Source of the DNA: Gammaproteobacteria bacterium
GTDB lineage: Bacteria; Pseudomonadota; Gammaproteobacteria; HK1
NCBI GenBank assembly: GCA_022824305.1
Contig: JAJEAD010000033.1
Coordinates: forward strand, 31,397 to 95,396
Length of the DNA stretch: 64,000 nt
Direction of reading: 5' to 3'
Position 1 is the first letter of the stretch; each line of letters starts with the position of its first letter. A program made the position numbers and the translations under genes. The notes beneath the pieces were generated by a model. That model made no database searches. It worked only from the letters and a program-made list of their open reading frames with translations, and was not told where the DNA came from. Below are positions 37,005 to 45,799 of the stretch, piece after piece.

Positions 37005-37169
37005 ATGGCTGAATGTCCGGTCTGCGGCGGCGAGGTGGAGCTCGCCGACGACACGGTGGAAGGCGAGCTGATCGAGTGCCCGGAGTGCGGGAGCGAGCTC
37101 GAGGTGCTGGAGGTCGACCCTCCCCGGCTCGGTGAGGCCCCGGAGGTGGAGGAGGACTGGGGAGAGTGA
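37005..37169 (+). CDS. lysW: LysW-type amino-group carrier protein
   Basis: A 54-residue acidic protein. It has a zinc ribbon of four cysteines (C4, C7, C25, C28 in [11 protein letters not shown] and [10 protein letters not shown]) and ends in the hallmark EDWGE. In this family the C-terminal glutamate's gamma-carboxyl is joined to the alpha-amino group of alpha-aminoadipate or glutamate, masking it through later steps. GAGGAGG at 36991-36997 sits at ideal distance from the ATG at 37005. The stop overlaps the lysX GTG by four bases. The four genes that act on the carrier follow directly, which settles the identity. Confidence 0.95.
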   Translation: MAECPVCGGEVELADDTVEGELIECPECGSELEVLEVDPPRLGEAPEVEEDWGE

Positions 37170-38002
37170 GAGTCGGGTTCCTCCACTCGCTCGTCCGGCC
37201 GGAGGAAAAGCTCCTGATGCGGGAGTTCGGGCGCCGGGAGGGCGTCGAGGTCGTGATGCTCGACGACCGCAAGCTCGTCTTCGACCTGCGCAAGGGCCCC
37301 GAAGTCGACGTGGTGCTCGAGCGCTGCATCAATCACTCGCGCGCGATGCACGCGCTGCGCCTCTTCCAGGGCATCGGCATCCCCTGCATCAACCGCTACG
37401 AAGTGGCGCAGCGCTGCGGGGACAAGATCCTCACCGCCGCGGCGCTCGCGGAGCACGGCGTCCGCCAGCCGCCGCTGCGCGTCGCGTTTACCGAGGGCTC
37501 CGCGCTGGAAGCGATCGAGGAGCTCGGCTATCCGGTGGTGCTCAAGCCCGCGGTCGGCTCCTGGGGCCGCCTGCTCTCCAAGGTGAACGACCGCGAGGCG
37601 GCGGAGACGGTGCTGGAGCACAAGACGATTCTCGGTTCGTATCACCACTCGATCTTCTTCATCCAGAAGTACGTGGAGAAGGAGGGCCGGGACATCCGCA
37701 GCTTCGTGGTCGGGGACGAGTGCATCGCCGCCATCTACCGTACATCGGCGCACTGGATCACCAACACCGCCCGCGGCGCCGAAGCGAGCGGCTGCCCGGT
37801 CAGCGCGGAGCTCGCCGACGTGTCCCTGCGGGCGGCGCGCGCGGTGGGCGGAGGCATCCTCGCCGTCGACCTCTTCGAGACCGACGAGGGCCTGCTCGTC
37901 AACGAGATCAACTACACCATGGAGTTCCGCAACAGCATCGACACCACCGGTGTCGACATCCCGGGGAAGATGGTCGACTACGTCCTGGAGGCGACGCGAT
38001 GA
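37166..38002 (+). CDS. lysX: LysW-amino acid ligase (LysX/ArgX, ATP-grasp)
   Basis: A 278-residue ATP-grasp ligase related to RimK that attaches an amino acid's alpha-amino group to the C-terminal Glu of LysW. Conserved pieces are [54 protein letters not shown] and the metal-binding end [20 protein letters not shown]. Whether it takes alpha-aminoadipate (lysine route) or glutamate (arginine route) cannot be read with certainty. Gammaproteobacteria normally make lysine from diaminopimelate, so glutamate is the better guess. The GTG start overlaps lysW, and the stop overlaps lysY by four bases (ATGA). Confidence 0.92.
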   Translation: MRVGFLHSLVRPEEKLLMREFGRREGVEVVMLDDRKLVFDLRKGPEVDVVLERCINHSRAMHALRLFQGIGIPCINRYEVAQRCGDKILTAAALAEHGVRQPPLRVAFTEGSALEAIEELGYPVVLKPAVGSWGRLLSKVNDREAAETVLEHKTILGSYHHSIFFIQKYVEKEGRDIRSFVVGDECIAAIYRTSAHWITNTARGAEASGCPVSAELADVSLRAARAVGGGILAVDLFETDEGLLVNEINYTMEFRNSIDTTGVDIPGKMVDYVLEATR

Positions 38003-39024
38003 TCCGCGCATCCATCGCCGGGGCTTCGGGCTACACGGGCGGGGAGCTGCTCCGGCTGCTGCTCGGGCACCCCGGCATCGAGGTGGCGCAGGCGACCTCG
38101 GAGCGCAACGCGGGACGATTCGTGCACGGCCTTCACCCCAATCTGCGGGGCGTCACCCGGCTCAAGTTCTCTTCCCTGGCCGACCTCGCCCCCTGCGACG
38201 TGCTCTTCCTGTGCCTTCCCCACGGGGAGACGGCGCCGCGCATCGACGACTTCCGGCAGCTCGCGCCCCGTGTCGTCGACCTGAGCGCGGACTTCCGGCT
38301 GCGCGAGGCGGCGGGTTACGACACCTGGTACGGCCGCCGCCACCCGCGCCCGGAGCTGCTGCCGGAGTTCGTCTACGGCATTCCCGAGCTGCACCGCGAA
38401 GACCTGCGCGGCGCGAATCTCGTCGCCTGCGCCGGGTGCAACGCAACCGCCGCGGTGCTCGCCCTTGCGCCGCTCTGCGCCCGCGGCGGGGTGGAGTCCG
38501 TGGTGATCGAGGTCAAGGCGGGCTCGAGCGAGGGCGGGGCCGGGTCGAGCCCGGCCAGCCACCACCCCGAGCGCAGCGGGAGCGTGCGCTCCTACCGGCC
38601 CACCGGTCACCGCCACGTGGCGGAGATGCGCCAGGAGCTGGCGGCGGACGAGATCCACTTCTCCGCCACCTCCATCGAGATGGTGCGCGGAATCCTCGCC
38701 ACCTGCCACGTGTTCCTCGACGATGCGCCCGACGACAAGGCGCTGTGGAAGATCTACCGGGACGCCTACCGGGACGAGCCCTTCGTCCGCATCGTCAAGG
38801 AGCGCAGCGGCATTCATCGCTACCCCGATCCCAAGCTCCTCGCCGGCACCAACTACTGCGACGTCGGCTTCGAGCGCGACCTCCACTCCAACCGGGTGGT
38901 GGTGATGAGCGCGATCGACAACCTCATGAAGGGGGCGGCCGGTCAGGCCCTGCAAGCCTGCAACCTCATGCACGGGCTGCCGGAGACGCAGGGCCTGGAG
39001 TTCACCGGCCTGCACCCGATCTGA
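37999..39024 (+). CDS. lysY: LysW-gamma-glutamyl/aminoadipyl phosphate reductase (LysY/ArgC type)
   Basis: A 341-residue NADPH-dependent semialdehyde dehydrogenase homologous to ArgC. It reduces the acyl phosphate made by the LysZ kinase, here on the LysW-bound substrate. The Rossmann motif is [14 protein letters not shown] at 9-22, the catalytic cysteine is C147 in ACAGCNATA, and [13 protein letters not shown] and the terminal [12 protein letters not shown] are conserved. The ATG at 37999 overlaps the lysX stop by four bases. The carrier-dependent assignment rests on the operon, since LysY and ArgC are close homologues. Confidence 0.92.
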   Translation: MIRASIAGASGYTGGELLRLLLGHPGIEVAQATSERNAGRFVHGLHPNLRGVTRLKFSSLADLAPCDVLFLCLPHGETAPRIDDFRQLAPRVVDLSADFRLREAAGYDTWYGRRHPRPELLPEFVYGIPELHREDLRGANLVACAGCNATAAVLALAPLCARGGVESVVIEVKAGSSEGGAGSSPASHHPERSGSVRSYRPTGHRHVAEMRQELAADEIHFSATSIEMVRGILATCHVFLDDAPDDKALWKIYRDAYRDEPFVRIVKERSGIHRYPDPKLLAGTNYCDVGFERDLHSNRVVVMSAIDNLMKGAAGQALQACNLMHGLPETQGLEFTGLHPI

Positions 39025-39042
39025 GGCGGGAGCGCGGCCAAG

Positions 39043-39678
39043 GTGTGCCGGCTTCTCTGCGTACGCTCGGCGAACGAGTTCGATCTCGAGGGTCACCTCG
39101 AGGCGCTCGCCCGGATCGCGCGCGACAGCAAGGAGTACCAGGGCCACGGGTGGGGCTGCGCGTGGCGCGAGGGGGACGCCTGGCGCAGGTACCACGACAT
39201 CGCGCCGATCTGGGAAGACCGCGGCCGCCCCTCCGGCCGCAGCCGGCTCCTGCTCGCGCACGCCCGCAGCGCGTTTCGGGACGAGGGCATCCGCGTCGAG
39301 AACAACATGCCCTTCCTCGACGACACGCGCGTCTTCATCTTCAACGGCGAGCTCCAGGGCGTGCGGATCCGGGAAGAGGGACGCATCGGCGCGGAGAAGA
39401 TCTTCAACTTCATCAAGCGATTCGACCGGGGTGACCTCGGCGAGGCGCTGCGGCGGGCAACGCGGGTGATAGAGAAGCGCACCCGCTACGTGCGCGCGAT
39501 GAACATCGTGCTCGCGAACCCTCACGCGGTCTGCGTCGCCTCGAGCTTCCGGGAGGATCCCGGGTACTTCCAGATGCACCGCCTGCGCTCGGCGGACACG
39601 CTCATCGTCTGCTCCTCGCCCTACGAGGCCGGCGGGGACTGGGAGCCCGTCGCGAACGGCAGCGTCGCCCGCTACTGA
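39043..39678 (+). CDS. class II glutamine amidotransferase domain protein
   Basis: A 211-residue Ntn-type amidotransferase (GATase_6-like) with the nucleophile Cys2 exposed after Met removal (start MCRLLCVRS), the GHGWGCAWREGDAW turn, the HARSAF arginine region, NNMPFLDD and FNGELQG (the oxyanion Asn-Gly). It has a glutaminase domain only, with no synthetase or sugar-isomerase partner domain, so an ammonia acceptor must be separate. It lies inside the carrier-protein operon between lysY and lysZ, 18 bases after lysY, and is not part of the described Thermus LysW pathway. Its role is unknown. The GTG at 39043 puts the cysteine at position 2, which fixes the start. Confidence 0.88.
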   Translation: MCRLLCVRSANEFDLEGHLEALARIARDSKEYQGHGWGCAWREGDAWRRYHDIAPIWEDRGRPSGRSRLLLAHARSAFRDEGIRVENNMPFLDDTRVFIFNGELQGVRIREEGRIGAEKIFNFIKRFDRGDLGEALRRATRVIEKRTRYVRAMNIVLANPHAVCVASSFREDPGYFQMHRLRSADTLIVCSSPYEAGGDWEPVANGSVARY

Positions 39679-39748
39679 GCGGCGGCGCAGGGCGCTTGCG
39701 GACGGGCGGGAAATCCGGTATCCCGCAGCCCGGCAATCGGGGAAGCGG

Positions 39749-40540
39749 ATGTACATCGTCAAGATCGGCGGCGGCGCCAGCATCAACCTGGACGGCATCG
39801 TGGGGGGCCTGACCTCGCTCGATGCGCCCTTCGTCGTCGTGCACGGCGCGAACGCGCTGCGCGACGAGGTGGCGGCCCGGCTCGGCATCGAGACCCGGGT
39901 GCTCACCTCGGCGTCCGGCTACAGCAGCGTGTACTCGGACCGAGACGCCATCGACCTCATCCTGATGGCCTACGCGGGCCTGCGGAACAAGCGGATCGTG
40001 GCGCTCTGCCAGCAGCACGGCATCAACGCGGTGGGCTTGAGCGGCCTCGACGGACGGATGATCGAGGGCCGGCGCAACCGGGGGATCCGCGTCCGGGAAG
40101 GCGGCAAGACCCTGATCAAGCGCGACTTCTCCGGCAAGCCGGCGGCGGTCAACCGGGAACTCCTGCACCTGCTGCTCGAAGGCGGCTACGCGCCGGTGCT
40201 CTGCATCCCCATCATCGACGAGCACGGCTGCCCCATCAACTCGGAGAACGACGACATCGTCAACGTGCTGCAGGAGAGCCTGGGCGCGCGCTGCATCCTC
40301 CAGTTCATCGAGGCCCCCGGCTTCCTCGATGACCCCGCGGACCCGCAGAGCGTGGTGGCGTGCATGACGCCGGCCGAGGTCGCAGCGCGCGAGCATCGCG
40401 TGACGGGGCGCATGAAGCGCAAGATGCTCGCGTTGCGGCGCCTCACGGAAACCGCTTCGACGAGGGTGGTCATCGCGGACGGCCGGAGCGAGCGGCCCGT
40501 CGCCGACGCGCTCGCGGGCAAGGGCACGGTGATCGGATGA
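39749..40540 (+). CDS. lysZ: LysW-glutamate/aminoadipate kinase (LysZ/ArgB type)
   Basis: A 263-residue amino-acid kinase that phosphorylates the side-chain carboxylate of the LysW-bound amino acid. It has an N-terminal KIGGGASINLDGIV phosphate loop, VVVHGANALRDE, the substrate segment GLSGLDGRMIEGRRN, and C-terminal GRMKRKMLALRRL (K-M-x-A-L helix) typical of the LysZ subgroup rather than acetylglutamate kinase. It starts at the ATG at 39749, 70 bases after the amidotransferase gene, and overlaps lysJ by four bases. Confidence 0.92.
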   Translation: MYIVKIGGGASINLDGIVGGLTSLDAPFVVVHGANALRDEVAARLGIETRVLTSASGYSSVYSDRDAIDLILMAYAGLRNKRIVALCQQHGINAVGLSGLDGRMIEGRRNRGIRVREGGKTLIKRDFSGKPAAVNRELLHLLLEGGYAPVLCIPIIDEHGCPINSENDDIVNVLQESLGARCILQFIEAPGFLDDPADPQSVVACMTPAEVAAREHRVTGRMKRKMLALRRLTETASTRVVIADGRSERPVADALAGKGTVIG

Positions 40541-41691
40541 AGCTCAGCGCGATCGAGGGCCGCTACAGCCTGCCGGTCTTTCCCCGGCGGGACCTGACCC
40601 TGGTGCGCGGCGAAGGCGCGCTGGTGTGGGACGACGAGGGGCGTCGCTACATCGACTGCGTCGCCGGTGTCGGGGTCGCGAGCGTCGGCCACGCCAACCC
40701 GGAGGTGGCCGAGGCGCTGGCGGAACAGGCGCGCACGCTGGTGACCTGCCCCGGCATCTTCTACAACGACAAGCGCGCGCGGCTGGTGGAGAGGCTGGCG
40801 GCGATCGCGCCGGAGGGACTCGAGCGCGCCTTCCTCTGCAACTCGGGCACCGAAGCGGTCGAGGCGGCGATCAAGCTCGCCCGCCTCAGCACCGGCCGGA
40901 GCCGCATCGTCGCCGCGATGCGCGGCTTCCACGGCCGCACCCTGGGCGCGTTGAGCGCCACCTTCAAGAAGGAGTACCGGGAGCCCTTCGCGCCCCTGGT
41001 GCCCGGTTTCTCGCACGTGCCCTTCGACAATGTCGAGAAGCTGGGCGAAGCGGTCGACGGGGAGTGCGCCGCGCTCATCCTCGAGCCGGTGCAGGGCGAG
41101 GGCGGGGTACGGATTCCCGCACCCGGCTACCTTGCCGAGGCGAGGAGGATCTGCGACGCGGCCGGCGCCCTGCTCGTGTTCGACGAGGTGCAGACCGGCT
41201 TCTGCCGCACCGGTCGGATGTTCGCGTGCGAGCACTCGGGGGTGCGCCCGGACATGCTCTGCGTCGCGAAGGCGATCGCGGGCGGGGTGCCGATGGGGGC
41301 GCTGCTCTGCGGCGAGCGCGTCGAGCCCGCGGTGGGCCGGCACGGCACCACCTTCGGCGGGAACCCGCTCGCCTGCGCCGCCGCCCTCGCGGCCATCGAG
41401 TTCATGGAGAGGGAAGACCTCGCCCGGCAGGCGGAGGAGAAGGGCGCCTGGTTCGAGGACCGATTCAACCGGCAGCGGCCGGCCCGCGTGCGCGCGCTGC
41501 GCCGGGCCGGGCTGATGATCGGCATCGAGCTCAAGGAGCGCGCCCGTCCCCACCTCGCCCGCCTTGCCGAGGAAGGGGTCCTGGCCCTGCCCGCGGGGCC
41601 GACGGTCATCCGGCTCCTGCCGCCGCTGGTGATCGCCATCGAAGAGCTCGAGCGCGTCTCCGACGCGCTGCATGCCGTGCTCGCGCCCTGA
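40537..41691 (+). CDS. lysJ: LysW-aminoadipate/glutamate semialdehyde aminotransferase (LysJ/ArgD type)
   Basis: A 384-residue class III aminotransferase that converts the LysW-bound semialdehyde to the omega-amine. PLP sites are NSGTEAVEAAIKLAR, FHGRTLGALS, the aspartate in LLVFDEVQTGFCRTG, and the lysine K245 in CVAKAIAGGVPMG. It is of ArgD length and homologous to acetylornithine aminotransferase; the operon indicates carrier-bound substrates. The next step, release of ornithine or lysine by LysK, has no gene here, and the operon ends before a separate GabD-type gene. Confidence 0.93.
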   Translation: MKLSAIEGRYSLPVFPRRDLTLVRGEGALVWDDEGRRYIDCVAGVGVASVGHANPEVAEALAEQARTLVTCPGIFYNDKRARLVERLAAIAPEGLERAFLCNSGTEAVEAAIKLARLSTGRSRIVAAMRGFHGRTLGALSATFKKEYREPFAPLVPGFSHVPFDNVEKLGEAVDGECAALILEPVQGEGGVRIPAPGYLAEARRICDAAGALLVFDEVQTGFCRTGRMFACEHSGVRPDMLCVAKAIAGGVPMGALLCGERVEPAVGRHGTTFGGNPLACAAALAAIEFMEREDLARQAEEKGAWFEDRFNRQRPARVRALRRAGLMIGIELKERARPHLARLAEEGVLALPAGPTVIRLLPPLVIAIEELERVSDALHAVLAP

Positions 41692-41749
41692 GGGCGCGTT
41701 GCCATATAGAATCTGCCCTGCCCGCCGTCGAGCGTACGAGGAGAGCGCC

Positions 41750-43219
41750 GTGGACGTCGAAGTGAAAGTGAGTCTCAACGACCCGAGCCTGCTCCGCGAC
41801 CGCTGCTACGTGAACGGCGAGTGGGTCGAGGCGGACGGCGGGGAGAGCTTCGAGGTCGACAACCCGGCGACCGGCGAGGTCATAGGGAGCGTCCCCGCCT
41901 TCAGCGCGGAAGACACCCGGCGCGCCATCGAGGCGGCGGAGGCGGCGTGGTCGGGCTGGCGGGAGAAGACCGGCAAGGAACGCTGCAACGTCATGCGCCG
42001 CTGGTTCGACCTCGTGATGTGCAACCAGGAAGACCTCGCGGTGCTCATGACCAGCGAGCAGGGCAAGCCGCTCGCCGAGGCGCGGGGCGAGGTGGCCTAC
42101 GCCGCCTCCTTCATCGAGTGGTTCGCGGAGGAGGCGAAGCGCATCTACGGCGACGTCATCGACCACCCCCTGCCGGGCAAGCGCATCGTCGTGCTCAAGC
42201 AGCCGATCGGCGTGGTCGCGTCGATCACGCCCTGGAACTTTCCCGCCGCGATGATCACGCGCAAGTGCGCGCCCGCGCTCGCCGCCGGCTGCCCGGTGAT
42301 CATCCGGCCCGCGTCCCAGACCCCGCTCTCGGCGCTCGCGCTGGCCGTCCTCGCCGAGGAGGCCGGGCTGCCCCGGGGCGTGCTCAACGTCGTCACCGGA
42401 CGCTCCGGAGAGATGGGCCCGGAGCTGACCGGACACCCGTCGGTGCGCAAGCTGAGCTTCACCGGCTCCACCGAGGTCGGCAAGAAGCTGATGGCGCAGT
42501 GCGCCGGCACCGTGAAGAAGGTCTCGCTCGAGCTCGGCGGCAACGCGCCCTTCATCGTGTTCGACGACGCCGACCTCGATGCCGCGGTGGCCGGCGCGGT
42601 GGCGTCGAAGTACCGCAACGCCGGTCAGACCTGCGTGTGCGCCAACCGGATCCTGGTCCAGGACGGCATCTACGACGCCTTCGCGGAGAAGCTGGCCGCG
42701 GCGGCAGCGGCGCTCGAGGTCGGGAACGGCCTCCACGCCGGGGTGCAGCAGGGCCCCCTGATCGACGAAGCGGCGGTGCGCAAGGTGGAGGAGCACATCG
42801 CCGACGCCTCCGCCAAGGGCGCCGAGGTGGCCGCCGGCGGCGCGCGGCACTCCCTCGGGCGCACCTTCTTCCAGCCGACGGTGCTGACCGGAGTCGATTC
42901 GGGCATGCTCGTCGCGCGCGAGGAGACCTTCGGCCCCGTCGCCCCGCTCTTCCGCTTTCGTGACGAGGAAGAAGTGGTGCGGATGGCCAACGACACCGAG
43001 TTCGGCCTCGCCGCGTACTTCTACAGCCGGGACATCGGCCGCATCTGGCGGGTGTCGGAAGGCCTCGAGTACGGCATCGTGGGCATCAACGAAGGCATCA
43101 TCTCCAACGAGGTCGCCCCCTTCGGAGGCATCAAGGAGTCCGGCATCGGGCGCGAGGGCTCGAAGTACGGCATGGACGACTTCATCGAGATCAAGTACCT
43201 CTGCATGGGCGGCATCTGA
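41750..43219 (+). CDS. gabD: NAD(P)-dependent succinate-semialdehyde dehydrogenase (GabD-like)
   Basis: A 489-residue aldehyde dehydrogenase. The catalytic cysteine is C295 in NAGQTCVCANRI, the general-base glutamate is in LELGGNAPFIVF, and the cofactor segment is ITPWNFPAAMITRK. The C-terminal APFGGIKESGIGREGSKYGMDDFIEIKY is the classic GabD/SSADH ending. It oxidises succinate semialdehyde (GABA shunt) or similar semialdehydes. The GTG at 41750 has GAGGAG a few bases upstream. It lies 58 bases after lysJ, so read-through is possible, but it belongs to no known LysW pathway. Confidence 0.9.
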   Translation: MDVEVKVSLNDPSLLRDRCYVNGEWVEADGGESFEVDNPATGEVIGSVPAFSAEDTRRAIEAAEAAWSGWREKTGKERCNVMRRWFDLVMCNQEDLAVLMTSEQGKPLAEARGEVAYAASFIEWFAEEAKRIYGDVIDHPLPGKRIVVLKQPIGVVASITPWNFPAAMITRKCAPALAAGCPVIIRPASQTPLSALALAVLAEEAGLPRGVLNVVTGRSGEMGPELTGHPSVRKLSFTGSTEVGKKLMAQCAGTVKKVSLELGGNAPFIVFDDADLDAAVAGAVASKYRNAGQTCVCANRILVQDGIYDAFAEKLAAAAAALEVGNGLHAGVQQGPLIDEAAVRKVEEHIADASAKGAEVAAGGARHSLGRTFFQPTVLTGVDSGMLVAREETFGPVAPLFRFRDEEEVVRMANDTEFGLAAYFYSRDIGRIWRVSEGLEYGIVGINEGIISNEVAPFGGIKESGIGREGSKYGMDDFIEIKYLCMGGI

Positions 43220-43229
43220 GCGAGCGGTA

Positions 43230-43480
43230 GCCGCCATGTTTCCCCGCTTTCCTGCTGCGGACGCGAATCTGCCGGCATGGACTGCGCTGATGCGCGCCAT
43301 CCCTGGCGCGCCCCCTACGGGCGCCCTTCGGGCGTCCGAATCCGCTCCCGGCGGATTCGTGAACGCGGCCAGGGTGCTCGACGTACTATCGAAGTACGCC
43401 TGCGCGCCCTGACTCGCGTTCGCCTTGCCCCTACCGACAGCTTCGCGCCCTCACGACGAAAATCGGTGAAACATGGCGGC
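43230..43480. repeat. 251-base intergenic element with perfect 13-base inverted ends
   Basis: GCCGCCATGTTTC at 43230-43242 is repeated inverted as GAAACATGGCGGC at 43468-43480. Next to the left arm is a segment CGCTTTCCTGCTGCGGACGC plus GAA (43245-43267) that recurs exactly at 52498-52520. Between the arms is a GC-rich stretch with no convincing gene. It looks like a non-autonomous mobile repeat (MITE-like) between the convergent gabD and CocE genes. Confidence 0.65.
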
Positions 43481-43506
43481 CAGCCGGGCGCCGGCTCCCC
43501 GCCGGA

Positions 43507-45540
43507 TCAGAACCCGTCGCGGGGAATGGCGAGGTCCCAGTTGCGGGAGAACACGCGCGCGTCCGCCTCGTAGGCATCGAGCTCGGCCCGGACGAAGAAG
43601 GTGTCCGCCGAGCAGGTCATGGCGAGCCGCCCCCGGGTCCGGGTCCGCCACTCGCCCCGACCGACCGCGTACTCGCAGGTGTACTCGGCTCGCGCGGAGA
43701 GCGGATCGTCGTCGGTGATCGTGTAGCGCTCGGTGGTGCCGCCCGCCATCTCGATGCCGTTGTGATGGAGCCGCACCCGCCCGCCGTCCTTGACCAGGCT
43801 GAACGTGTGTTCGCCGCTCTCGACGTCGTGGGCGATGGTCCGCTCCTGGCGCCCCTCGGCGAGGGTGGTGGTGGCGAGCGGCGGCGGGATCTGCGGCGCC
43901 TCGAAGGGCTCCGGGCCCCCCCGGCTCTCCGCCTCCTCCAGCTCGGGAAGCTCCACGTGGCTCGCCTGCACGTCGATCCGCAGCGTCGTGCGCTCCGGGG
44001 TGGGCCAGGCCATGGGCCAGTAGCTGGTGGAGATCGCGAGACGCAGACGATGACCGGGAGCCAGGGTGTAGCCGGTGTCGTTCAGCCGCACCCGCACCCG
44101 GTGGGGGGCGCCCGGGACCATCGGCCGCGGGAGGTCCTTGCCTTCGCGCTGGGCCAGGTTGAGCAGGCCGTAGCTCATCAGCGTGGATGCGCCGTCAGGG
44201 TGCACGTCGCACAGCCGCACCGCGATCATCCCGCCGGGCCCGTCGGGCGTAAACGCCACTTCGGCGAAGGGCGTGCCGAGGATGTCGAGCGGGGTCTCCC
44301 GCACCTCGCCGTCGAAGGTGGCGGACTTCGCGTCGTCGCCCCGCTGATCCAGGGGAAGCTGCGAAGAGGGACCGGTCATGTACCAGGGCATGTACTCCCC
44401 CGAAGCGAGGCCGCAGGACAGCGGCGAGCGCAGCGTCACCGCGGCCCCGGCCAGGGGTGCGGCGGAAAGACGCCCGTCCCCGAAGTGGAGGCGGCGGACG
44501 GCGACCTCCGGGCTGGGCCAGCGGCTCTGCGCCACCCAGCGGCCGGGGTTGTGGAGATGGCGGGCATCGGCGGGCACCCGGGTGCTGAGGTAGCCATGGA
44601 ACACGGGCTCCCGGTCGACGCCGTTGTCGATGCCCTTGAGCCACCGGTCCCACCACCGGAGAATCTCCTGGAGGAAGCCCACCGCCGGACCCGGCACGCC
44701 CTGGTGCGGGTAGGTATGGCCCCAGGGTCCGGACATCGCCTTGCGCGGCGTGCTGCGCGGCAGGCCCTCGAGCAGGCGGAACACGGTGTTCGGCCAGCAG
44801 TCCGCCCACCCGCCCACCGCGTACACTGCGCAGCCGATGCGCTCGTGCCGGCCCTGTACCGTGCCCTGGAGCCAGTACCCGTCGCGTCGCTGATGACGCA
44901 GGAAGGTCTCGAGGAACAGGGGCGGCACGGCGAGTCGCTCGAGCCACTGCTCGCGCCACCCTTCGCCCACGATCGCGGGGTCCGGGGGCCGGCTGTTGAA
45001 GCCGAGCATCACCGCGCCCCAGCCGACGGTCTCTCCCGACAGGCATCCGAGGAAGTAGCAGCCGTCGTCGTAGTAGCGATCGTCGGTCGCGCATACCGGC
45101 ACGATCGCCTTCAGGGCCGGGTGTCCGAAGGTGGCCGCCTGCAGCGAGGCCACCCCGCCCCAGGAAATGCCCATCATTCCGACCGAGCCGTCGCACCAGG
45201 GCTGCTCGGTGAGCCAGGTGATCACCTCCTGCGCATCGCTCTGCTCAATCTCGAGGTACTCGTCCATCTGCAGACCGTCGGAGTTCCCGGTGCCGCGCAT
45301 GTCCACCCGGACCCCGGCGTAGCCGTGGCCCGCGAACCAGGCGTGATTCATGTGATCGCGGGCGGCGGTGGCATCGCCCTTGCGATAGGGGATGTACTCC
45401 AGAATGGCGGGCACCGGCTCCCGCGCGGCGCCGCTGGGCAGCCAGAGCTTTGCGGAGAGGCGGCAGCCGTCGTGGAGCCTTATCCACACGTGCTCCACGA
45501 CATCGACTTCGAAGGGCGGGTTCGGGGAGAGGCCGGTCAT
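43507..45540 (-). CDS. CocE/NonD-family serine hydrolase
   Basis: A 677-residue X-Pro dipeptidyl-peptidase-like (S15) hydrolase with an N-terminal alpha/beta-hydrolase domain. The nucleophile is S126 in GMMGISWGG, DMRGTGNSDG precedes it, and the GPWGHTYPH histidine region follows, then a C-terminal jelly-roll domain (from about residue 390). An acyl-transfer-like distal region follows residue 550. Members hydrolyse esters or acyl-peptides (cocaine esterase, cephalosporin acylases), but the natural substrate is unknown. I chose the ATG at 45540 (MTGLSPNPPFEV); the frame is open to 45786 without family sequence. No signal peptide is seen. Confidence 0.88.
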   Translation of the reverse strand: MTGLSPNPPFEVDVVEHVWIRLHDGCRLSAKLWLPSGAAREPVPAILEYIPYRKGDATAARDHMNHAWFAGHGYAGVRVDMRGTGNSDGLQMDEYLEIEQSDAQEVITWLTEQPWCDGSVGMMGISWGGVASLQAATFGHPALKAIVPVCATDDRYYDDGCYFLGCLSGETVGWGAVMLGFNSRPPDPAIVGEGWREQWLERLAVPPLFLETFLRHQRRDGYWLQGTVQGRHERIGCAVYAVGGWADCWPNTVFRLLEGLPRSTPRKAMSGPWGHTYPHQGVPGPAVGFLQEILRWWDRWLKGIDNGVDREPVFHGYLSTRVPADARHLHNPGRWVAQSRWPSPEVAVRRLHFGDGRLSAAPLAGAAVTLRSPLSCGLASGEYMPWYMTGPSSQLPLDQRGDDAKSATFDGEVRETPLDILGTPFAEVAFTPDGPGGMIAVRLCDVHPDGASTLMSYGLLNLAQREGKDLPRPMVPGAPHRVRVRLNDTGYTLAPGHRLRLAISTSYWPMAWPTPERTTLRIDVQASHVELPELEEAESRGGPEPFEAPQIPPPLATTTLAEGRQERTIAHDVESGEHTFSLVKDGGRVRLHHNGIEMAGGTTERYTITDDDPLSARAEYTCEYAVGRGEWRTRTRGRLAMTCSADTFFVRAELDAYEADARVFSRNWDLAIPRDGF

Positions 45541-45799
45541 CGCTGCGCACACCTGAGTCGAGGCGGGCCGACATGGTAGCGCCGGAGCCCGAAACCCGCG
45601 CCGGAAACTGCCCCGGGATCCGGCGCTTGGTCTTGCCGCAAGTGAGGCGCTATCATCGCGGAGCGGACGCTTATGGGGGGATAGAATGGCGATCACTGCG
45701 AGAATGGGATTCTGTACTCCCTTCCCGACGCATGCGCCGCATCTCGACTCTGCTTCCGACACGGAGTTCGACTCAATCTCGTCCAATCAAGGAGCAATC

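Noticed and set aside
37978..39906. Long minus-strand open frame across lysY and the amidotransferase gene
   Set aside because: It is an antisense shadow spanning two well-supported plus-strand genes and their intergenic gap, with no domain-like sequence.
43277..43573. Open frames inside the 251-base repeat element
   Set aside because: They are Arg-rich strings determined by GC content, with no start signal; the element is better read as a non-coding repeat.
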